From a virus, in the IMG/VR virus record IMGVR_UViG_3300023180_000359, positions 1 to 25,725 of that record: a stretch of DNA of 25,725 nt. One strand, given 5' to 3'. Below the pieces are notes generated by a model. The model saw only the letters and a program-made list of their open reading frames with translations. It searched no databases and had not been told where the DNA came from. The translations under genes and the position numbers were made by a program. This document shows positions 7,076-13,670 of this stretch, one piece after another (within the stretch, counting starts at the first letter, position 1; every line of letters begins with the position of its first letter).

Positions 7076-7889
7076 AATTGTTCGCCTTATTCTCTAGCTG
7101 ATTCATCATGGAATATGCTTTTGCAATTCCTTTTCTTGAATCACCGTTACCCAGACCTTTCACCGCGTCTTTGGTTAAAACAAATTCACCTGCCATTAGC
7201 ATAGCAGGAACATCATCCTTTTGACCAGAACCTTCTGACGGCATAATCCCACCATTGCGACGAGGAAAATATTGCCCGTCAATGTATCCACCAGCCGCAT
7301 ATTTGTTCGGGATGTTGAGCTTAACACTTCCTTCTCCGCCAAACGGACGAGTTGCCATTCCAGTGCCTAGCCGCTCTTCTTTGTCGAACAACTTAGAGCC
7401 AAGACCAGATAAAAGTGATGTAGCTAAAGCCTCACCAACGCGAGAGTTTAAAAGACTTGCCATTTTACTGTTAGGATCAAGTATACCTGCATCCACAAGA
7501 AACTTAGCGTATCCTAGTGTTTTTGGGTCTTGCTTAAATACTGGAGAAATTTGTTTTAACGCTTCAGGGGAAGTGCTTAAATATTCAACAGTTTTCATCG
7601 CTCTGTCAGCAACTTCTGGTATTTCAGAAGACATATCAGCACCAAGAGAGGCGAGAAGTTCATTTCTTTGCTGTCCTGATGCTGCTGTTTCAGCACCACC
7701 ACCGAACAAGTTTCCTAGATTAAAGCCATTAGAGCCAAGCCCTTGCTGAAGGGCTGTAAACATAAGAGCGTCTTTTGTGTCACCGCCTAAAACTTTTGAG
7801 GTAAGGTAATTTGCAACCAAATTAGATGCTAAATCGCCGCCTGTAAAAGCTCCAAGCCCCTTTTTTATAAGGTCACCTAATTTACTCAT
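7068..7889 (-). CDS. Virion-associated protein with tape-measure-like C-terminal motif
   Basis: The 273-residue product has an N-terminal GLGAFTGGDLASNLVANYL-type hydrophobic region. Its C-terminus (about residues 195-255) contains NGGIMPSEGSGQKDDVPAML followed by MAGEFVLTKDAVKGLGNG. The DDVPAML-GEFV-TKDAV pattern is common at the ends of tape-measure and other large virion proteins of phages, so a structural or assembly role is likely. It is short for a tape measure, and no long-tail genes were identified, so an internal-core or tail-associated role fits better. ATG at 7889 has GGAG seven bases upstream. A 38-base spacer separates it from the endolysin. Confidence 0.55.
   Translation of the reverse strand: MSKLGDLIKKGLGAFTGGDLASNLVANYLTSKVLGGDTKDALMFTALQQGLGSNGFNLGNLFGGGAETAASGQQRNELLASLGADMSSEIPEVADRAMKTVEYLSTSPEALKQISPVFKQDPKTLGYAKFLVDAGILDPNSKMASLLNSRVGEALATSLLSGLGSKLFDKEERLGTGMATRPFGGEGSVKLNIPNKYAAGGYIDGQYFPRRNGGIMPSEGSGQKDDVPAMLMAGEFVLTKDAVKGLGNGDSRKGIAKAYSMMNQLENKANNYV
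7073..7090 (-). repeat. 18-base repeat at a start codon (copy 1)
   Basis: This is identical to 5940-5957. Here the ribosome-binding site AAGGCG lies inside the last codons of the upstream 273-aa gene, whereas in the other copy it lies just after a stop codon. Confidence 0.85.
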
Positions 7890-7927
7890 ACAAACGCTCC
7901 AGATACTGTTTATACATTTTTAACACA

Positions 7928-8380
7928 CTATGACACGATTTCAAAGTGGGGAGCGTCAATAAATGGCCTGCGCCCTTGTCCACGGCGTGTGTCAATATAA
8001 TCATTCATAGCGGATTCCATGCTACCTTCCCAATAAGCAATGTTCGGCACAGTCCATGCGGCTCCCCACTTTATAGGCACGTCAACTGCCCTAGCGCCTT
8101 CTGCCATCGCATCCGCAATTTCATCATACAGATTTAATTCCCAACGATCACCTGCGCAGTAAGCCATAAGATCTACGGCGTGACCATCAAGATGCTTACT
8201 CTTCATAGTCTTGCTTGCACCTTTAGCGACCAACACACGCTGCTCTTCAATAGTTCTCAGCCCACAAATCACAGAAAAATCTTGTTTCGTCACTGATATG
8301 GCATAACGGACAACAGCCACCATACGCTCATCCACGCCCTCTAGCTTCTCCAAGCTGCGCTTGCCTAACTTATAACTCAT
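7928..8380 (-). CDS. Endolysin, peptidase M15 (L-alanyl-D-glutamate peptidase type)
   Basis: The 150-residue protein has the zinc-peptidase signature SKHLDGHAVDL (residues 61-71) and DAPHFE (142-147). Expected zinc ligands are H63, D70 and H145, with D142 as the catalytic acid. The spacings of seven between the first two ligands and three between the acid and the last histidine match the phage T5 endolysin. The enzyme would cut the peptide stem of peptidoglycan at the end of infection. No signal peptide is visible, so it should depend on a holin. The start ATG at 8380 overlaps the stop of the upstream holin-like gene (ATGA) and has AAGGTG five bases upstream. The gene is intact and of usual length for this family. 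Confidence 0.9.
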   Translation of the reverse strand: MSYKLGKRSLEKLEGVDERMVAVVRYAISVTKQDFSVICGLRTIEEQRVLVAKGASKTMKSKHLDGHAVDLMAYCAGDRWELNLYDEIADAMAEGARAVDVPIKWGAAWTVPNIAYWEGSMESAMNDYIDTRRGQGRRPFIDAPHFEIVS

Positions 8381-8835
8381 GGTTTCACCTTCATATATTT
8401 TCCTACAGCCCTACCCCCAAACCAAAAACTGATTATGGCGGCAAACAATCCAGATGTTGCATCATCCCATATTAACGAAAGAGAACGCCCTAAATCATTA
8501 CCTGCGTCCATTAGAGCAATAAGAGCCGTTACTTTGATGGCAACAAAAAGAGCAAAGAAAACGTAAGTAATGACAGGACGGACAGACCCTCTAAGTCCAT
8601 TAATGAACCAACCAGCATCGATACTGTCATGCTTGTATAAACCTTCCGTCTCTTTAATCTCCGCTTGCTTGTCCATGATGTTAAGCTGCAATTCATTGCG
8701 TTTTGCCATCATGTCCATTTCAAGCTGCATCCGTTCAAGATTGTGCTTATGCTCCTGCCCAGCCTTAAAATAATTCAAAACCTCTGGCAAAAACGATGTA
8801 CCAAAACCAAGCAAGCTGCCAAGAAGTGTAATCAT
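8377..8835 (-). CDS. Holin-like membrane protein (three hydrophobic segments, coiled coil)
   Basis: The 152-residue protein begins with a hydrophobic segment (ITLLGSLLGFGTSFLPEVL). A charged helix or coiled coil rich in M, E and K (residues about 26-66) follows, then two transmembrane segments, PVITYVFFALFVAIKVTALI (from 86) and SGLFAAIISFWFGGRAVG (about 128-145). The layout resembles the three-TM holins described for gene-transfer-agent release (GTA_holin_3TM). Its coupling to the endolysin (ATGA overlap) supports a lysis role. The start codon ATG at 8835 has no good ribosome-binding site but overlaps the stop of the 32-codon gene upstream, suggesting translational coupling. The coiled coil between membrane segments is unusual for a simple pore. 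Confidence 0.65.
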   Translation of the reverse strand: MITLLGSLLGFGTSFLPEVLNYFKAGQEHKHNLERMQLEMDMMAKRNELQLNIMDKQAEIKETEGLYKHDSIDAGWFINGLRGSVRPVITYVFFALFVAIKVTALIALMDAGNDLGRSLSLIWDDATSGLFAAIISFWFGGRAVGKYMKVKP

Positions 8836-8930
8836 ACCATCACCGTCCCATATAAACTCATCTTTGTGTTGAGCAGAAACTCAAGCGCCCTAACCATAAG
8901 GAACACTATAAAGTCCTCAACGGTTGTCAT
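8832..8930 (-). CDS. 32-residue hydrophobic peptide in the lysis cassette
   Basis: This is a short gene easily missed by length cut-offs. The product begins MTTVEDFIVFLMVRALEFLL, is hydrophobic and probably helical, and ends in LYGTVMV. ATG at 8930 is preceded by GAGG six bases upstream, inside the last codons of the two-TM holin candidate, whose stop it overlaps in another frame. Its TGA overlaps the ATG of the next gene as ATGA. It therefore exactly fills what would otherwise be an 81-base spacer in a region where neighbours overlap or abut. A role as a small membrane lysis factor (antiholin, holin modulator or pinholin-like peptide) is inferred from location and hydrophobicity only. Confidence 0.6.
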   Translation of the reverse strand: MTTVEDFIVFLMVRALEFLLNTKMSLYGTVMV

Positions 8931-9165
8931 ACTTTTCCTCGTGAACAACCTTTTCAGACGTAACCGTAGTTTTAGACTCTTTGCCCATCCATATGCCGAA
9001 ACAACCCGTCAGAGCACCCATGCACACAGATACTAATCCTGATTGTGCTACTGATGGGTCAGGCAAACTCATAAACCAATGCACCGCTTGGTAGGTTAAG
9101 ATTGTAACCGCCAACATCATAAGACGTGGAAGCACCTTCCAATCATCAAGCATTGTACGTGCCAT
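8917..9165 (-). CDS. Holin candidate, two transmembrane segments
   Basis: The 82-residue product has two hydrophobic helices: LPRLMMLAVTILTYQAVHWF (about residues 12-31) and SGLVSVCMGALTGCFGIWMG (about 42-61). A short loop containing LPDPSVAQ lies between them, and a charged C-terminal tail (KTTVTSEKVVHEEKYDNR) follows. Size and two-helix topology with a charged tail fit a class II holin, which would permeabilise the inner membrane to release or activate the endolysin. ATG at 9165 directly follows the previous stop, with GGAGG five bases upstream encoded in that gene's last codons. The lysis assignment is supported by the downstream M15 endolysin. Confidence 0.7.
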   Translation of the reverse strand: MARTMLDDWKVLPRLMMLAVTILTYQAVHWFMSLPDPSVAQSGLVSVCMGALTGCFGIWMGKESKTTVTSEKVVHEEKYDNR

Positions 9166-9396
9166 TTAGACCTCCATATTTACGATCTGGCCTTGCGGCT
9201 GTAGTTGCGTATTCTGCGCCCCAAACTTATCATAACTGAGCATTAAATCAAGTTGCGCACGTTCTAGAGCTTTAGAGAGCTTGTGAGCGCGTAAATGCTC
9301 CTTTTGAACCTGTTGCTGTGCCTGATGATTTTCGATGCTCTCACGGCTTCTCTGTGTCTCTACAGCAAATGGCAGGTTTCCTACGGGATCAAGCAT
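9166..9396 (-). CDS. Small Gln-rich helical protein, unknown
   Basis: This 76-residue protein is not recognised. The middle (residues 15-55) is strongly helical and rich in Q, E, R and H (IENHQAQQQVQKEHLRAHKL), consistent with a short coiled coil. There is no membrane segment and no cysteine. It overlaps the upstream gene by eight bases. Its last codons supply the GGAGG ribosome-binding site of the holin candidate, so its translation probably sets holin expression. It sits in the lysis cassette, but no function can be read from its sequence. Confidence 0.6.
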   Translation of the reverse strand: MLDPVGNLPFAVETQRSRESIENHQAQQQVQKEHLRAHKLSKALERAQLDLMLSYDKFGAQNTQLQPQGQIVNMEV

Positions 9397-9856
9397 TGGC
9401 GAGCCACACGAATCCTACGAGGCACCCCACCCCTATGATGAATAGTAATATTCCTGCCACCCATTCTAAGATCTTTTGTTTGATCTCCATCTTACGAAAC
9501 TCATGTTCACGCTTTTGTTTTCGTATCTCGGCTTCTATTCTCAGAAATTCTTGCCAGTGAGATGGTCCTAGTATGGCTGGGTGCGATATTAAGTCCCGCA
9601 ACTCATCACGCATCTTTTGGGCCTGCTTCCGCGCTAGAAACACTTCCATAGCTTGCGCCTGTGCTCCTCCACCCAACGCCTTGTACCAAGGAGGTTTCTC
9701 CGCCATCTTTTCGGCTTGGTCAATATCAGCCATGCAGTTAGCCCATTTCTGCAACTGTTGGCCCATATCTCCGAGTTCACGGCCGACTTGAACGCCTTGC
9801 TTTAAAAAACGGTAAGCAGCCTGTGCGCCTGCAATCGCAACGCCTATCTCTATCAT
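9389..9856 (-). CDS. Conserved phage protein, coiled coil with C-terminal membrane anchor
   Basis: The 155-residue product starts with a moderately hydrophobic helix (IEIGVAIAGAQAAYRFLKQG). It then has the segment SDIDQAxKMA-like DIDQAEKMAEKPPWYKALGG (about 44-63), a long charged helix (residues 75-130) and a C-terminal hydrophobic segment, WVAGILLFIIGVGCLVGFVW (about 132-151). I recall similar uncharacterised proteins in marine cyanophages and pelagiphages. A membrane-anchored, helix-rich protein at the head of a lysis transcript could be a spanin-like or lysis-timing protein, but no lipobox or signal peptide is seen. It is the first gene after the promoter at 9910-9938; ATG at 9856 has only a distant GAGG. 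Confidence 0.65.
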   Translation of the reverse strand: MIEIGVAIAGAQAAYRFLKQGVQVGRELGDMGQQLQKWANCMADIDQAEKMAEKPPWYKALGGGAQAQAMEVFLARKQAQKMRDELRDLISHPAILGPSHWQEFLRIEAEIRKQKREHEFRKMEIKQKILEWVAGILLFIIGVGCLVGFVWLANA

Positions 9857-9882
9857 GTCTCATAAAACCTCACAGGGCATGT

Positions 9883-9900
9883 GTAGTTGGGGGAAACTAC
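9883..9900 (-). promoter_or_regulatory. Leader hairpin upstream of the lysis operon
   Basis: GTAGTT and AACTAC form a perfect 6-bp stem around a 6-base loop (C-rich on the transcribed strand). It lies a few bases after the predicted transcription start and before the first start codon, so it may stabilise the mRNA 5' end or influence translation. Confidence 0.4.
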
Positions 9901-9909
9901 ATACCGCTT

Positions 9910-9938
9910 ATCATACCATAAGTATGAAGGTCTGTCAT
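9910..9938 (-). promoter_or_regulatory. Sigma70-like promoter with extended -10
   Basis: On the minus strand, ATGACA (9933-9938, five of six) and TATGAT (9910-9915, five of six) are separated by exactly 17 bases. TGG directly before the -10 makes an extended -10 element. Transcription would start near 9903, giving a leader of about 47 bases. It sits just downstream of an intrinsic terminator, which supports a new transcription unit driving lysis and internal virion genes. Confidence 0.6.
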
Positions 9939-9989
9939 ACCCACAGTCGTAATAACAGGCTTGATATAACAAGCTACCATGCTGAGGGG

Positions 9990-10018
9990 AAAAAATGTGT
10001 CCGAATCCCACGAACACA
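9990..10018 (-). terminator. Intrinsic terminator ending the virion operon
   Basis: On the minus strand, TGTGTTCG and CGGACACA pair as an 8-bp stem (one G-U pair) around a 7-base loop, followed immediately by six T residues. It begins about ten bases after the zinc-ribbon stop codon. It is the clearest terminator in the window. Confidence 0.75.
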
Positions 10019-10028
10019 AGTATGCACA

Positions 10029-10256
10029 CTAGGCTTCACCAGATATAGCCTCTGGCGCAGTTACAGAAATACGAACCCCTGTTGCCTCAGAGCCTGTCCA
10101 GCCATTGCCACATTGTGGGCAATTACCATTAGGATAAGACGCAATCTCTTCGGGGGTATCAACCGCGTTATCGCAAGAAGCACAGTGGATTAAATCTTGG
10201 CTAGTAGACGGTTTCCACTTAGAACCGTTTGCCATTGTTAAAATAGTATCACTCAT
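10029..10256 (-). CDS. Small zinc-ribbon protein
   Basis: The 75-residue product has two CxxC knuckles, CASC (C25, C28) and CPQC (C46, C49), 17 residues apart. This is the pattern of a zinc ribbon that would bind one zinc ion. Flanking residues include HCASCDNAVDTPEEIASYPN and GNGWTGSE, which I recognise from small uncharacterised proteins of marine phages. The function is unknown; zinc ribbons of this size can bind DNA, RNA or protein, or stabilise a virion protein. The start ATG at 10256 overlaps the stop of the upstream tail-associated gene (ATGA). It is the last gene before the terminator at 9990-10018, so it belongs to the virion transcript. Confidence 0.75.
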   Translation of the reverse strand: MSDTILTMANGSKWKPSTSQDLIHCASCDNAVDTPEEIASYPNGNCPQCGNGWTGSEATGVRISVTAPEAISGEA

Positions 10257-10549
10257 GTTGTTGTCACCGTTACTGAACCAACTGCACCTGTCCCAGAAGA
10301 GCCACGAGCATGTGGAACATTTGTTCGAGTTATTTTTACAAAACCATCCTGCTGGAACAATGCGCCTACTTCCAAACCACTATCATCAGTCTGCAAGTCA
10401 GTAAGAGTTAACTTTGTCGCACGTTCTTCGCCCGGGTTTTGTTGCTGCTGCATATATGTAGAAAAACTCCGCGTTAAGTTTGCGAAGTATTGCTGATCAT
10501 ATTCTCTTGGGGGTACCGCAAAGTACGGAAGGATTAAGTCACGAGACAC
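10253..10549 (-). CDS. Small tail-associated structural protein, GTG start
   Basis: The 98-residue protein contains DLILPYFAVPPREYDQQYFA near its N-terminus and QQDGFVKITRTNVPHARGSS near its end, and finishes in GAVGSVTVTTT. The last motif matches the repeat unit of the protein at 21906-22760. I place the start at GTG 10549, not at TTG 10600 in the same frame, for two reasons. GGGAGG lies five bases upstream, encoded by the last codons of the gp10-like gene. The stop and start also share one base (TAGTG). The tight coupling suggests a protein made in proportion to the tail protein. The exact role is unknown. Confidence 0.7.
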   Translation of the reverse strand: MSRDLILPYFAVPPREYDQQYFANLTRSFSTYMQQQQNPGEERATKLTLTDLQTDDSGLEVGALFQQDGFVKITRTNVPHARGSSGTGAVGSVTVTTT

Positions 10550-12459
10550 TACCGCCTCCCGTCTGTTCTTATATCCAAGCGTGGCGAACCAAGTCGCCAA
10601 CCAACACCGCTGTCATCGGACTCTATTCGGAATGCAAAGCTACGACCTCTCAAGCGCAAATGTACTTGGTTCGTAAACTGCTCAACAGGAACAGATGCGG
10701 TTTTGGTTACTGCTGATTCTGTTGATTGCAGGTAGTTGCCACCGGGGAAATTTCGGGTCTTAATCGTAATGTTAGCCGATGGGCTAGATGCTGTTGATCC
10801 TCTAAACGTCAAATCTGGTATCATACGGCGAATGAACGCGAAGCTGTCTCCATCACCAATATCTACTTGGCTTGATTCAATATACGCAGTAAAGGCAGAG
10901 CCATCGTCATCAAAGCCGCGTTCTTGTGTGTATAGATAATTGTTTGGGCCTGCAGCAATCGGATTATCAAAGATACCGCGATCCATCCAAAAACTACGAG
11001 CCAAAGTTCCGTAATACCAAACTTGCTGTTGATAGTTGTAAACTACATAACGGTCATTAGTTTCACTATTAGCTGACGGATAAAACCACCATATTTCACT
11101 GAACGCCGTGTTTGTTGCGGCAACAACTTTTTCACGTTGCAGTGTATTAAAGTCATCAAAAACAAAATCACGAACCGTACAGGGCAAACGTTGAACTGTA
11201 CCACCGTAAACATAGAACTCGTTTAAGCCCATCCAGAACACGTTGTCTTCAATCGCCACTGCAGATAACGGTCCCATAGTTGTGATATGCTCAGATATTA
11301 GGTTAATACCAAATGTAAATGGTGGTCCCAAGAACTGCATCGCGTACAGCGATTCATCGGTGTAAACCAGAATCTGCTGTCTTGTTTCTACTGCCGTGAC
11401 GATTTCAGAACCAGAGCCAAGACGAAGTTCGCCTGCAGTATTGTCTGGCCTTGTTTCCCAGTCCGTTAGACTTTCTTGACTAGAAAAGCGAATAACCAAT
11501 GGGTCTTGAACGCCGGGATCATTCTCTGGATCACACCCAAATGCAATAACGTGACGGTCACGGTCAGATACCAAAATTTGTTTGGCTATCGTAGGCGCAC
11601 TGTTTGATCCCGCTAATGAATCCAAACTAACCGCCCGTGTTGTAAATCCGCCTGTCTTATCCCAATAGTAAATGCCGCCGTTGCGGACATTCATTAACAG
11701 GTCTTCGCCAAAGTTATCGTGCGACCAGATACGCAGTGTGTTTGTCACGATAGGCGTAGTAGCCGCCGATCCCCACGCGCCACGGCCCCAAGTGCCAACC
11801 CCCCAACCTGCACCAGTTGCAGTGGTGTCTAGACCAACACTAACTTGATACGCAGCAACGCAAGACGCGCCACCGTTTCCAGTGTCAGAACCATCTGCGT
11901 CAACCTCAGTAGGGGCTAATGCGCCATCCACAGTGATGTCTTGTATCGTTGTTCCTGCGGAACGCGCTGTAATGGTGTAGTTGTTGTCATCAACTACGCT
12001 TACGACATAATACTCTTGGTTCAGTACGTCCGCTGTAATGTTGCCACCAAGACTTGTAGCACCGCTGAAAGTCATAAAGTCGTTGACCACGCAACCGTGA
12101 TTAGTGTCTGTGACTGTGATCGTTGATGATCCACTTGTTGCAGAGAAGGTTACGTCACCCGCAGCCGTTGTGTTGCGAATGGGCGTAATGTCGTTAAACA
12201 AACCACCGTCTTGGTTAATGTAATATTTAAGGGATGTGCCAATACCAATTAAGCGACTGTTGTCTAACGCCACCCAAGGGTGCATCGCACGGGCTGTTCC
12301 GAGATAAGATGCTGATGCAAACTTCTCCCACCCACCAATTTTCTCAGGCATACCAAAGCGAAAGCGTACTTTGTCCACATCGTACCAACCACCTTCGTTA
12401 GTATACGAGGTGGTTTCTCTGTTTACTCCGGGCTTAAACTGTAGCTTGGTGAGAGGCAT
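10549..12459 (-). CDS. P22 gp10-like tail (stabilisation/needle-complex) protein
   Basis: The 636-residue product looks like the gp10-type tail or packaged-DNA stabilisation proteins of short-tailed phages. It starts MPLTKLQFKPGVNRETTSYT with GGWYDVDKVRFRFGMPEKIG. Many short beta repeats follow (FGEDLLMNVRNGGIYYWDK, LVYTDESLYAMQFLGPPFTF, IEDNVFWMGLNEFYVYGG), as expected for a propeller-like fold. Residues about 101-165 look like an inserted beta domain (GDVTFSATSGSSTITVTD). Residues 218-230 contain GWGVGTWGRGAWG, a tryptophan/glycine motif shared with the protein at 21906-22760. It would cap or seal the tail tube below the adaptors. ATG at 12459 has AGGTGG four bases upstream. Confidence 0.75.
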   Translation of the reverse strand: MPLTKLQFKPGVNRETTSYTNEGGWYDVDKVRFRFGMPEKIGGWEKFASASYLGTARAMHPWVALDNSRLIGIGTSLKYYINQDGGLFNDITPIRNTTAAGDVTFSATSGSSTITVTDTNHGCVVNDFMTFSGATSLGGNITADVLNQEYYVVSVVDDNNYTITARSAGTTIQDITVDGALAPTEVDADGSDTGNGGASCVAAYQVSVGLDTTATGAGWGVGTWGRGAWGSAATTPIVTNTLRIWSHDNFGEDLLMNVRNGGIYYWDKTGGFTTRAVSLDSLAGSNSAPTIAKQILVSDRDRHVIAFGCDPENDPGVQDPLVIRFSSQESLTDWETRPDNTAGELRLGSGSEIVTAVETRQQILVYTDESLYAMQFLGPPFTFGINLISEHITTMGPLSAVAIEDNVFWMGLNEFYVYGGTVQRLPCTVRDFVFDDFNTLQREKVVAATNTAFSEIWWFYPSANSETNDRYVVYNYQQQVWYYGTLARSFWMDRGIFDNPIAAGPNNYLYTQERGFDDDGSAFTAYIESSQVDIGDGDSFAFIRRMIPDLTFRGSTASSPSANITIKTRNFPGGNYLQSTESAVTKTASVPVEQFTNQVHLRLRGRSFAFRIESDDSGVGWRLGSPRLDIRTDGRR

Positions 12460-12467
12460 GGCACCAC

Positions 12468-12815
12468 CTATGCATTTAGAGCAGTAAGGTCATCCCAAAC
12501 ACGTTGAGCATGTGAAGCCGCATCAAAAGAAACAGTTGCATTTGGATCATTCGGGTCTGGGTCTGCCCAGCCGTTTGCCTCTGCCTGTGCCGATAGATAT
12601 GACTGCAAGTCAGCTTGTGTGGCGATTTCCTCAATAGCGTCAGAAGTATCTGCGCCATCCGCTGAAATGCCAATCATAATCCAATCTTGCGGTGACGGTG
12701 TGCTTGGGTCTGCAACCGCGTACATCCCACCTGTTGATTGTGGGACACCAAACTTTAGCCATGCTGGGATAGTCCCATCGGCATCAAGTCTGTATTTTAC
12801 AACTTTATGAGCCAT
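12468..12815 (-). CDS. Small phage protein of unknown function
   Basis: The 115-residue acidic protein starts MAHKVVKYRLDADGTIPAWL and contains PSPQDWIMIGISADG. A helical stretch follows (residues 60-80), then a DPDPNDPNATVSFDAASHAQ segment. It resembles conserved small proteins next to fibre genes in marine phages, but I cannot give a family. Its start overlaps the end of the coiled-coil gene by 11 bases, with GAGG nine bases upstream, and it lies eight bases before the gp10-like gene. It may be an accessory or assembly factor for neighbouring tail proteins; that is inference from position alone. Confidence 0.6.
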   Translation of the reverse strand: MAHKVVKYRLDADGTIPAWLKFGVPQSTGGMYAVADPSTPSPQDWIMIGISADGADTSDAIEEIATQADLQSYLSAQAEANGWADPDPNDPNATVSFDAASHAQRVWDDLTALNA

Positions 12816-13656
12816 CCGTTTGATCCTCTAATTGTGGGGTGTTCGTCAAAGATGTTTCGTCTAGTATAGCAAACCCGCGACTCTCTGCAAAGGCACTTGG
12901 ACAATGCGCCCATTTCTCTGCACAAGCCTCTAGCCATGCTACTGTGTGATGATGCTCTGGTGCCTTGCCTTGCTTGATTAGCTCGTTTTCCCATTGAAGG
13001 TATGAAAAAACTTCTGCTTGCGCCTGTGCTGCGTTGATGCCCAAATCAAACACATATATCAAGTTGCCTTCATCAATGTTACCACCACGACTACGCGCTG
13101 CATTCAGAGCCTGCTTCATGCAGGTCATAATGTGGTATTTGACTTCTTCTCGCTCATAATCTTCTTCGGTCAGTTCATCCTTGCCGATCTTCTTCATCAG
13201 GTTTTCATACTGATTACTAAAGAAGTTTAGCTTGCGAACCGCACCTTCAACGTAGCCACGGGATGACGCGGCTTGCGCTTGCTTTTCGTTAATCTTTATC
13301 TCTAACATTTCGCGCTCAAGGTCGTCTGTTTCTTCTTCTAACTTGCGCTCTAACTTCTTGAGCTTGACTTCTTCCTTTTTCATGCGGAAGTAGCCTTCTT
13401 GCAAAGCCTGTTTGGTTTTTTCAATTTCTGCGAGGCTATGTTTAATAGAACGGATAGGCGTGATTGCAGTAACGTCTAGCGTCACCGACATCATCTGCGA
13501 GTGCGATTTATAGAAGTTGCTGGATGCCTGCGCGATTGCAGGTGCTTTTTCGGCAATGTTTGCCAACATAGACTTGTATTCGGGCTTCGCGCTTGGAAGC
13601 TGAATGTTAATGTCTGGCGTTGTTAACGCGATTTCCTTTTGTGTATCTTTTGGCAT
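12805..13656 (-). CDS. Long coiled-coil protein, possible tail fibre-associated or assembly protein
   Basis: The product is 283 residues from ATG 13656, chosen because GGGAG lies a short distance upstream; an in-frame start at 13701 would overlap the previous gene by 31 bases and is less likely. The N-terminus is KDTQKEIALTTPDINIQLPS. Residues about 70-170 are a highly charged helix with heptad character (MKKEEVKLKKLERKLEEETD). The C-terminus has HHHTVAWLEACAEKWAHCPS, with two cysteines, and an ESRGFAILDE motif. Such layouts occur in uncharacterised proteins of marine myo- and podoviruses next to tail-fibre genes. A trimeric or dimeric rod, or an assembly chaperone for the fibres, is plausible, but not shown. 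Confidence 0.6.
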   Translation of the reverse strand: MPKDTQKEIALTTPDINIQLPSAKPEYKSMLANIAEKAPAIAQASSNFYKSHSQMMSVTLDVTAITPIRSIKHSLAEIEKTKQALQEGYFRMKKEEVKLKKLERKLEEETDDLEREMLEIKINEKQAQAASSRGYVEGAVRKLNFFSNQYENLMKKIGKDELTEEDYEREEVKYHIMTCMKQALNAARSRGGNIDEGNLIYVFDLGINAAQAQAEVFSYLQWENELIKQGKAPEHHHTVAWLEACAEKWAHCPSAFAESRGFAILDETSLTNTPQLEDQTDGS

Positions 13657-13670
13657 GGTGTTCTCCCTTG

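Noticed and set aside
7882-7917. 11-codon frame (MYKQYLERLYE) between the endolysin and the 273-aa gene
   Set aside because: It has no ribosome-binding site and is too short to support; the spacer is explained by the GGAG site of the next gene.
9999-10053. Short plus-strand frame with GAGGGG upstream of ATG near 9994
   Set aside because: It lies across the minus-strand terminator hairpin, encodes only 17 residues and has no supporting context.
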